Origin: Nitrosotalea sp.
GTDB taxonomy: Archaea > Halobacteriota > Syntropharchaeia > Alkanophagales > Methanospirareceae
Assembly: GCA_020725315.1 (NCBI GenBank)
Contig: DYFG01000036.1
Location: 1 to 13,045 of the forward strand
Direction: 5' to 3'
DNA: 13,045 nt
Part shown: positions 7,746 through 13,045 of the stretch, one piece after another
How the letters are laid out: every line of letters begins with the position of its first letter
Position numbering within the stretch: position 1 is the first letter of the stretch
Made by a program: the position numbers and the translations under genes
Notes under the pieces: generated by a model
The model's input: only the letters and a program-made list of their open reading frames with translations
What the model was told of the DNA's origin: nothing
The model's database searches: none

Positions 7746-8510
7746 ATGGCCGAGGTGAAGATAGTAGGATTTCTCTGCAATTGGTGCTGTTATGCGGGAG
7801 CGGATCTGGCAGGCGTCTCTCGCTTTCAATATCCATCGAATATACGGATAATAAGGGTGATGTGCAGTGGACGGGTTGATCCGGTGATCATTTTAGACGC
7901 TTTCCTGTATGGAGCGGCTGGCGTCTTTGTGGGTGGTTGTCATCCTGGCGATTGCCATTACCTGCAGGGGAATTATTATGCGGAGAAGAAGATCGAGATG
8001 GCGCGCAGGCTGCTCAAGGAGGCTGAGGTTGATCCCAAAAGGCTGCGATTGGAATGGGTAAGTGCAAGTGAGGGAGAGCGATTTGTAAAGATTATCAAGG
8101 AGTTTACGGACGAGATAAAAGCGTTAGGTCCGGTTACCTTTGAAAAGGGGGCGATGGAAGCGGCATGTCTCGCAGCAGCTGATTATCGGCTGAGAATATT
8201 GGCAACGAAGGAGAGAGAACTGCTTGAGGAGGGCAACAAGTATGGAGAGGTCTTTACGAGGCATGAGATGGATAGATTGTTAGATGATCTGGTGAGAGAG
8301 GAATACGAAGTGAAGAGAATATTATTGAAGTTAAATAAGCCGATGTCGGTGAAAGAGCTCTCGGCAGAACTAAATTTGAAGCCGAATATTGTGTTGCGGC
8401 ACATTCTGGACTTGAAACGGTATGAATTGATCGACCTTCATGAAATTCGGGATAATACACCCACGTATATTGCGCGAGAGCTCAGCGAAGAGGGGGAAAT
8501 AACTGAATGA
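7746..8510 (+). CDS. mvhD: MvhD/HdrE-type [2Fe-2S] delta subunit with C-terminal winged-helix-like domain
   Basis: Electron-transfer subunit that docks hydrogenases or dehydrogenases to HdrA. Residues 1 to about 135 are a classic MvhD: CNWCCYAGAD (11-20), VMCSGRVDP (38-46), GCHPGDCHY (64-72) and LEWVSASEGE (102-111). The conserved cysteines are C11, C14, C40, C65 and C70. MvhD is normally about 140 residues. Here some 120 extra residues follow: a helical linker (about 135-184), then about 185-243 with the pattern of a winged helix-turn-helix (a helix, MSVKELSAELNLKPNIVLRH, another helix, and a turn around RDNTPTYIA). A strong GGAGGTGA (7726-7733) lies 12 nt before the ATG. The gene follows hdrA by 4 bp and overlaps the next by 4 bp. 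Whether the tail binds DNA or is a protein-docking domain cannot be told from sequence. Confidence 0.9.
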   Translation: MAEVKIVGFLCNWCCYAGADLAGVSRFQYPSNIRIIRVMCSGRVDPVIILDAFLYGAAGVFVGGCHPGDCHYLQGNYYAEKKIEMARRLLKEAEVDPKRLRLEWVSASEGERFVKIIKEFTDEIKALGPVTFEKGAMEAACLAAADYRLRILATKERELLEEGNKYGEVFTRHEMDRLLDDLVREEYEVKRILLKLNKPMSVKELSAELNLKPNIVLRHILDLKRYELIDLHEIRDNTPTYIARELSEEGEITE

Positions 8511-11035
8511 GTGTTTTGGTTATAGGAGGGGGATATGCAGGAATAAAAGCGGTTTTAGACCGTGCCGCTGCGAATGATGAGGTTCATTTTGTGGTAAGTA
8601 CGCCGAACATCGGCGGCCTTTTTTCCCGGCTTCATGTAGTCGAGGGGAAACATCCGTCGGATATCTTATCCCCTCTTCTACAGCAACTAAAAGAGAATGA
8701 GAAGATCCACGTATTCACAAATTCAACAATTGAACGAGTGAAAGAGGATAATCACGGCTTCGCAGTACGTATTCGAAGAAAACCAGTTAGAATTGATGAG
8801 ACAAAATGTGATTTATGCGGTGAGTGCTGGAAGATCTGCCCAATTAAACCACCAGATCGGTGTAACGAATGGCTCATCACCAGAAATGCTGTTTATGCGC
8901 CCGAGGAAGCACTTTCTTATGCGATAGAGCGAGAGACACCATTCTGTCAGGCGACATGCCCGGTGAGCCTGGATATCAGGGGTTATGTGGGATTAATCGC
9001 GGACGGCAAATTCAAGGAAGCTTATGAGCTCATAAGGAAAAAAGTCCCTTTTCCCGGTGTATTGGGCAGAGTTTGCGTGCATCTCTGTGAGGAGAGGTGC
9101 AAAAGGAGTTTACTGGAAGAGCCTATCTCAATTGCGAATTTGAAACGGTTTGTCGCAGACTACGTTTACGAGCACGGAGAAGTGATGAAGCCTGAGCCTG
9201 TCCCTTCTTACAGAGGTAAGAAGATAGCAATAATAGGTGCGGGTCCTGCAGGGTTGACTGCTGCGCACGATTTGAAACTGCTCAGATACGATGTCACGGT
9301 ATTTGAGAAGCTTCCAGTAGCAGGTGGGATGATGGCTGCCTGCATTCCCAGATATAGATTACCGAGAGCGGTTCTGGAGCGAGAGATAGAATTTATACAG
9401 GCTATGGGTCTGGAAATCAGGACAAATGAGGAGATTGACAAGAATAAGTTCGGAGAGCTTCGCAGAACGTACGATGCCGTGTTTATTTCTGTGGGTGCGC
9501 AGGAGAGCATGAAATTGAGGATTCCTGGTGAAGATTTAGAAGGTGTTCTACCTGGTGTTGAGTTCCTTCGTGATATTGGTCTTGGGAAAGAGGTGAGAAT
9601 AGGGAAGAAGGTTGCGATTGTAGGCGGAGGTAATGTTGCAATCGATGCAGCGCGATCTGCATTGCGCTTAGGGTCAGAGGTTTTTATTGTTTATCGCCGT
9701 TCGCGAGCGGAGATGCCGGCATCGAAGGAGGAATTAGAAGCACTGGAGGCAGAAGGCATAAAAATTATCTTTTTAGCAAATCCAACGAGGATTCTGGGTT
9801 CGAACAGGGTAGAGAGAATAGAATGTGTCCGCATGGAGCTGGGACCGCCGGACGAGAGTGGCAGGAGGAGTCCTGTTCCTGTCGAGGGCTCTGAATTCAT
9901 CCTGGACGTGGACACAGTGATACCTGCGATAGGTCAAGCATCGGACTTGAGGTTTCTTGAGGGCTGTGGGGTGGAGACACCAAAGGGGAGAGTGATTAGC
10001 ACCTCAGAGGACTGCAAAACAACTGTGGAAGGAATGTTTGCCGGTGGTGATGTTGCAACGGGTCCAGCAACGGTGATAGAAGCGATCGCTGCAGGGAAAC
10101 GAGCGGCATTAGCTATCCACGAATACTTAAGTGGTGAAAAGGAACCGGATTTCAAAGTAGCATCCGAAATAGACTTAGAGGAATACGAAGAACGGGAGAA
10201 GCTCAAGCTATCAAAGAATTATTTCCCATACAAGGATGTCGAGCAGCACGAACGGGCGAAGATGCCTGAGCTTCCGGTAGAGGAGCGGATAAGAACGTTT
10301 GATGAGGTGGAGCTCGGCTACGATGAGCAAATGGCAATCGAAGAGGCGAATAGATGTTTGAGCTGTCGAAAATGCATCGGCTGCGGAATATGCGCGGAGG
10401 TCTGTCCCAAGGATGCGATCGAATATGAGCAGGTAGAGGAAAGCATAGACCTGAAAGTTGACCAGATAATATTTGCGGTTGAGCTGGAGGAGAAAGTGCC
10501 GAGGGGAGAATACCGGTATCACAATGTGGTCACGCAAATGGAGTTTGAACGGATGCTGAGCGAGTCCGGACCGTATGGTGGTCTCGTATTGAGACCGTAT
10601 GATGGTGATGTCCCGAAGAAGATAGCATTTATACAGACGGACGAAGATGAATACGCACCCATCGCCTTTAAGTTTCTACTTGATGAAGCAACAAGCGCCA
10701 AGGAGAAAGGAGTTAATGCGTGTATCTTTGCAAAGAGAATCTACGAAGGTACCGAGGATATCAAATCCGTAACAATCCAGGACATTACGATCACAGAGAT
10801 AGAAGAGACAAAGAATGTAAGATTGAAGTATGTAGTTGAAGGAGAAAAGGAAGAGAAAGAGAAGGAAGAGGAGTTTGAGATGGTTGTGCTCTCCGCTGGG
10901 TTTGCTATACCCGAACACGGTAAGGAAATAAGCAAGCTCATCGGTGTAAAGCCGGAGGAAATTAAAGGTAGGATGCCGACCATAGAGGCAGAGATAACAG
11001 AGGTTGAGAAGGACGGGGTGTTTGTGGTTGTGTGA
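8507..11035 (+). CDS. HdrA-like flavoprotein with nested NfnB/GltD NAD(P)H oxidoreductase
   Basis: 842 residues, probably the NAD(P)H entry or exit point of the complex. Residues 1-140 follow HdrA: IGGGYAGIKA (6-15), GGLFSRL (36-42), then ferredoxin cluster 1 (C101, C104, C107, C111-Pro) and the AVYAPEEALSYAI stretch that precedes cluster 2 in HdrA. A full NfnB/GltD unit then intervenes. It has C147-x3-C151-Pro and C190, C194, C198 (Fe-S of the dihydropyrimidine-dehydrogenase type), FAD site IGAGPAGLTAA (243-253), NAD(P) site IVGGGNVAIDAA (371-382) with YRRSRAEMPA (396-405), and AGGDVATGPATVIEA (512-526). After a helical linker come C617, C620, then cluster 2 (C623, C626, C629, C633-Pro) and HdrA-like sequence again (about 640-842). 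That last part lacks the HdrA core cysteines and ends at DGVFVVV, before the closing FAD motif. ATG overlaps the previous stop (ATGA); AGGGGG lies upstream. Domain order is directly visible; function is inference. Confidence 0.9.
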   Translation: MSVLVIGGGYAGIKAVLDRAAANDEVHFVVSTPNIGGLFSRLHVVEGKHPSDILSPLLQQLKENEKIHVFTNSTIERVKEDNHGFAVRIRRKPVRIDETKCDLCGECWKICPIKPPDRCNEWLITRNAVYAPEEALSYAIERETPFCQATCPVSLDIRGYVGLIADGKFKEAYELIRKKVPFPGVLGRVCVHLCEERCKRSLLEEPISIANLKRFVADYVYEHGEVMKPEPVPSYRGKKIAIIGAGPAGLTAAHDLKLLRYDVTVFEKLPVAGGMMAACIPRYRLPRAVLEREIEFIQAMGLEIRTNEEIDKNKFGELRRTYDAVFISVGAQESMKLRIPGEDLEGVLPGVEFLRDIGLGKEVRIGKKVAIVGGGNVAIDAARSALRLGSEVFIVYRRSRAEMPASKEELEALEAEGIKIIFLANPTRILGSNRVERIECVRMELGPPDESGRRSPVPVEGSEFILDVDTVIPAIGQASDLRFLEGCGVETPKGRVISTSEDCKTTVEGMFAGGDVATGPATVIEAIAAGKRAALAIHEYLSGEKEPDFKVASEIDLEEYEEREKLKLSKNYFPYKDVEQHERAKMPELPVEERIRTFDEVELGYDEQMAIEEANRCLSCRKCIGCGICAEVCPKDAIEYEQVEESIDLKVDQIIFAVELEEKVPRGEYRYHNVVTQMEFERMLSESGPYGGLVLRPYDGDVPKKIAFIQTDEDEYAPIAFKFLLDEATSAKEKGVNACIFAKRIYEGTEDIKSVTIQDITITEIEETKNVRLKYVVEGEKEEKEKEEEFEMVVLSAGFAIPEHGKEISKLIGVKPEEIKGRMPTIEAEITEVEKDGVFVVV

Positions 11036-11083
11036 GAGTGAGATAAAGAGTTCGAGGAGGGAAAGTTTCCGGTTGGTTTGAGT

Positions 11084-11100
11084 TAAAAGGAAATTTTTTC
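11084..11100 (+). terminator. Possible U-tract terminator of the redox cluster
   Basis: AAAAGGAAATTTTTTC about 50-60 nt after the last stop codon ends in six T. Archaeal RNA polymerase commonly releases at such T-runs without a hairpin. A 5-bp GGAAA/TTTCC symmetry at 11060-11070 lies just upstream. Modest evidence. Confidence 0.4.
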
Positions 11101-11311
11101 AAATACTTTCATCTGTGCTAGTGCACAAAAGTTCAAAAACGAAAGAAAGATATAACCATATGAGTAATAAAAATATGGAAATGCTGAAGAAATCGGTTAA
11201 AAAGCCCGTTCAGGTTATAGGAAGGATTTTATGATGACTGTAATAGCAAAAATGCAAAGTGTAAATTGAAGGATGCATATTACCTATCAGGATGATATTT
11301 GTTATCCAAAT

Positions 11312-11326
11312 AATAATATATTTAAG
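11312..11326 (+). promoter_or_regulatory. Putative TATA box of dph6
   Basis: AATAATATATTTAAG is the most TATA-like run in this gap, about 35 nt before the ATG at 11356. Transcription would begin near 11340-11350, giving a very short leader. Confidence 0.45.
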
Positions 11327-11355
11327 AAGATAAGACTTCAAAGATTTCTGAAAAG

Positions 11356-12072
11356 ATGATGCATGAAATGAAGGTTTTTTCTTCCTGGAGTGGTGGAAAG
11401 GAAAGTTGCCTTGCCTGCTATAAAGCATTATCAGAGGGTTTCGACGTCTCTTTTCTTCTTAATTTTATATCCGAAGACGGAAAGAGATCAAGGGCTCACG
11501 GGCTCAGCTCTGATTTGATAGCCTTACAGGCAAGGGCAATAGGAATACCCATAATCCAGGTTAAGAGTTCGTGGGAAGGATACGAGGATAAATTTAAGAA
11601 AGCAGTGGAAGAATTAAAAAAAGGAGGAGTAAAGGGGGGTGTATTTGGCGATATTGACCTGCAAGAACACAAAGACTGGGTGGATAGAGTTTGTTCGGAA
11701 GTAGATGTGGCGTCAATAGAACCCTTATGGGGAAAAGACCCCCTGGAGGTCTTGAAAGAATTTGTCAATGCGGGATTTAAAGCGGTGGTTATAAAAGTTA
11801 AAGCCGATTTCTTCGATGGAGAGTGGTTAGGTAGGGAATTGGATGAGCAATTCATCAAAGACCTGCCAGAAGGAATTCATCCCTGTGGCGAACATGGCGA
11901 ATATCATACTTTTGTAATCGATGGTCCGATATTTCAGAGAAGAGTGGAGATAATAAAATCTCATAAAGTATTAAAGGATGGGAACTGGCTACTTGATATT
12001 TCTGAATATAGATTGAGCGAGAGGGAACATCAAAGGAGGTTGCGGGGTAGGGGCAAGAGAGATAGGGGATAA
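11356..12072 (+). CDS. dph6: Diphthine-ammonia ligase (Dph6 family)
   Basis: ATP-dependent last step of diphthamide formation on the translocation factor aEF-2, converting diphthine to diphthamide with ammonium. The sequence shows the N-type ATP pyrophosphatase loop WSGGKES (11-17), RAHGLSSDLIALQA (46-59), GVFGDIDLQEHKDW (95-108), EPLWGKDPLE (122-131) and CGEHGEYHTF (177-186), the family pattern in order. 238 residues is close to usual archaeal length; the last 16 or so are a basic Arg-rich tail. Two ATG codons open the frame (11356, 11359) and a third, at 11368, would give the MKVF start common in this family, so the first four residues are uncertain. There is no clear ribosome site. It has its own TATA-like element and is a housekeeping gene unrelated to the redox cluster. 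Confidence 0.93.
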   Translation: MMHEMKVFSSWSGGKESCLACYKALSEGFDVSFLLNFISEDGKRSRAHGLSSDLIALQARAIGIPIIQVKSSWEGYEDKFKKAVEELKKGGVKGGVFGDIDLQEHKDWVDRVCSEVDVASIEPLWGKDPLEVLKEFVNAGFKAVVIKVKADFFDGEWLGRELDEQFIKDLPEGIHPCGEHGEYHTFVIDGPIFQRRVEIIKSHKVLKDGNWLLDISEYRLSEREHQRRLRGRGKRDRG

Positions 12073-12075
12073 AAT

Positions 12076-12141
12076 ATGATGTACCTAATACACCCATTAA
12101 CAAGATGGAAAAGGAATGATTTCGGAGATAAAAGGAGGTGA
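12076..12141 (+). other. 21-codon mini-ORF directly ahead of the DUF2162-type gene
   Basis: ATG at 12076 opens 21 codons, ending in TGA (12139-12141) that touches the GTG start of the next gene and lies in the same frame. It is Arg/Lys-rich at its end and resembles nothing I know. Its tail contains the AAAGGAGGTGA ribosome site of the next gene. It could be a coupling leader or chance. Confidence 0.2.
12131..12141 (+). promoter_or_regulatory. Strong ribosome binding site unusually close to its GTG start
   Basis: AAAGGAGGTGA is a near-perfect complement to the 16S tail, but its last base touches the GTG at 12142, leaving only 3 nt after GGAGG. No other start lies closer in frame, because TGA immediately precedes the GTG. 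Confidence 0.6.
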
Positions 12142-12852
12142 GTGGAAATAGCTGAGATAAGTGCCCTCATTACAGTGGGTGTGCTTATAGGTGTAGCAAT
12201 CCTGGCATTAAAGACAGGATTAGGCTGTGGTCTCACCAACCTGAAGAGAAGAGAGATTGTTTACATAGCTTTTATTTATTTCAGCGCCTCTATCATCCTT
12301 AGCTGCTTAGTGGGTGTTCTCGCTTTGGATATAACGCAAAATATACTTGCAACCGGTGTTACAATGCATCTGATCATCGCATCTGGGCTCGTGTATTTCG
12401 GTATAAAAACGAAGAAGGAATGGCTTTCTCGTGGTAATGACCTCTCGAGGAAGACTTTCCTATGGCTATCTATCCCCTGCCCTGTATGTTTGACAGCTAC
12501 ATTCCTTTCTTGCTCGATGCTATCGCAGCTCACCGAGATCAGCAACCTGTGGATAGGCACCATAGTAGGTTTGATCTTCTTTATCGGTATCTGCTTCTTC
12601 TCCTCTCTATTCTCTTCAATCGCAGGTGCTTTTAAAATCAAAACCCCTTCTACACTTGGAACGGTTATGTTATTATTCGGTCTATTTTACCTCTTATCAC
12701 CTTTAATAATCCCTGCATATATTCAGGCTCAAAGCATTCCAGTCCCTGAGTTCTCCATAGATTATCAGAAGGTATTTCTTTCATTCTTAATAATGACCCT
12801 TCTTATAGGGCTTGGATTCTTGATGGATAAGTATAAAAAGAGAAAAGGATAA
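12142..12852 (+). CDS. DUF2162-type putative transporter, integral membrane protein
   Basis: 236 residues with about seven hydrophobic segments, roughly at 5-25, 38-62, 72-89, 105-127, 137-163, 171-194 and 211-228. KTGLGCGLTNLKRREIVYIA (24-43) after the first helix and IPCPVCLTATFLSC (111-124) in the fourth segment fit the DUF2162 putative-transporter family of methanogen-related archaea. The CPVC pair inside the membrane is notable and could bind metal or a thiol. Family function is unknown to me. In methanogens I recall such genes next to ExbB-like and DUF2149 genes, sometimes near a CobN-type chelatase; only the ExbB-like neighbour can be seen here. The start is GTG with a very close ribosome site. 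The following gene begins 18 bp downstream, so the two are probably co-transcribed. Confidence 0.72.
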   Translation: MEIAEISALITVGVLIGVAILALKTGLGCGLTNLKRREIVYIAFIYFSASIILSCLVGVLALDITQNILATGVTMHLIIASGLVYFGIKTKKEWLSRGNDLSRKTFLWLSIPCPVCLTATFLSCSMLSQLTEISNLWIGTIVGLIFFIGICFFSSLFSSIAGAFKIKTPSTLGTVMLLFGLFYLLSPLIIPAYIQAQSIPVPEFSIDYQKVFLSFLIMTLLIGLGFLMDKYKKRKG

Positions 12853-12870
12853 GGAAAAAGGAGGCAAAAA

Positions 12871-13045
12871 ATGGACGTATCTTCTGGAATAATCGGAGCA
12901 ATGTTCATGATCTCGAATTCGCTACTCTACCCTGTAATTATTATACTGCTTGGACTGGTAGCATGGTCGCTTATTTCCATCGGACAGCTTTTATCAGAAT
13001 ACGCATCGCGGAGCAGGGATATAACCAAGTTAAAGGCTGGATGTA
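12871..13045 (+). CDS. MotA/TolQ/ExbB-like proton-channel protein (partial, right edge)
   Basis: The frame opens at ATG 12871 and is open for 58 codons to the window end. AAAAGGAGGC (12855-12864) gives a good ribosome site 6 nt upstream. Visible residues are a short N-terminal stretch, a hydrophobic helix (about 17-42, starting with SLLYPVIIILLGL), and then SEYASRSRDI. This opening resembles the archaeal ExbB/TolQ-like proteins that accompany DUF2162 genes, which are thought to energise a membrane partner with the proton gradient. With only one helix visible, the family call rests on the opening residues and on the DUF2162 neighbour. Confidence 0.6.
   Translation, partial: MDVSSGIIGAMFMISNSLLYPVIIILLGLVAWSLISIGQLLSEYASRSRDITKLKAGC

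Larger units (their letters stand above)
11036..11355. other. 320-bp intergenic region between the redox cluster and dph6
   Basis: AT-rich, with no convincing gene. It holds a T6 tract (11094-11099) suited to archaeal termination, a small inverted repeat TGTGC-TAGT-GCACA (11114-11127), a 24-codon ORF (11160-11234) with no ribosome site or recognisable product, and a TATA-like element before dph6 (about 11312-11326). Confidence 0.6.

Noticed and set aside
7283..7780. 165-codon minus-strand ORF
   Set aside because: Antisense shadow of the long HdrA and the MvhD start; the plus-strand frames carry intact Fe-S motifs.
4677..8510. QmoAB or class II benzoyl-CoA reductase (Bam) complex
   Set aside because: No QmoC, adenylylsulfate reductase or BamB-type subunit is present, and the flavin domains carry HdrA core motifs.
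11020..11090. Frameshift truncating the HdrA-NfnB protein
   Set aside because: Other forward frames after the stop do not encode the missing HdrA FAD motif and close quickly.
11114..11127. TGTGC-TAGT-GCACA inverted repeat as an operator
   Set aside because: Only a 5-bp arm, single copy, and about 240 bp from the nearest downstream start; likely chance.
11160..11234. 24-codon ORF in the gap before dph6
   Set aside because: No ribosome site, no recognisable product, and an AT-rich context where short ORFs arise by chance.
12136..12145. TGA readthrough or selenocysteine joining the mini-ORF to the membrane protein
   Set aside because: A strong ribosome site and GTG sit at the junction, and the membrane family begins near this point; no SECIS-like hairpin was seen.
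1..13045. CRISPR arrays, tRNA/rRNA genes, insertion sequences
   Set aside because: No regularly spaced repeats, no tRNA- or rRNA-like segments and no transposase motifs were seen on reading both strands.

Overview
The window looks like an archaeal chromosome segment, most likely from a methanogen-related euryarchaeote, either a methanogen or an anaerobic alkane oxidiser of the ANME-1/Syntropharchaeum type. The signs are an A/V-type ATP synthase subunit I gene, an archaeal-type diphthine-ammonia ligase, AT-rich TATA-like elements upstream of genes, a DUF2162/ExbB-type membrane pair of a kind I recall from methanogens, and a large set of heterodisulfide-reductase (Hdr) and F420-dehydrogenase (FrhB) modules. 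The lineage is inference; no marker gene fixes it.

Layout. (1) 1-1565, minus strand: the first 521 codons of atpI, running off the left edge. (2) 1566-1659: a short divergent promoter region. (3) 1660-11035, plus strand: seven tightly packed redox genes. These are an FrhB-family F420 oxidoreductase, a two-[4Fe-4S] ferredoxin fused to an MvhD-like domain, an HdrC-HdrB fusion, a short HdrA with the inserted ferredoxin, a longer HdrA with N- and C-terminal Fe-S domains but no inserted ferredoxin, an MvhD protein with a C-terminal winged-helix-like tail, and an 842-residue protein in which a complete NfnB/GltD-type NAD(P)H oxidoreductase sits inside an HdrA-like fold. (4) 11036-11355: intergenic. 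(5) 11356-12072: dph6. (6) 12142-13045: a DUF2162-type membrane protein and the start of a MotA/TolQ/ExbB-like proton-channel gene cut by the right edge.

How the genes could work together. Two 4-bp ATGA overlaps (genes 1/2 and 6/7 of the cluster) and 3-4 bp gaps suggest co-translation and one complex. Module content gives an F420 site (FrhB), an NAD(P)H site (NfnB domain), a disulfide- or other CCG-type site (HdrB), up to two HdrA flavins that could bifurcate, and many Fe-S relays (ferredoxins, MvhD). No hydrogenase or formate dehydrogenase large subunit is present. My inference is a soluble flavin-based electron-bifurcating or confurcating complex joining F420H2, NAD(P)H, ferredoxin and a thiol/disulfide couple. 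The most distinctive parts are the NfnB-in-HdrA nested protein, the complementary HdrA pair, a missing ligand in the first CCG motif of HdrB, and a palindromic element that appears to have inserted in frame into the HdrB linker.
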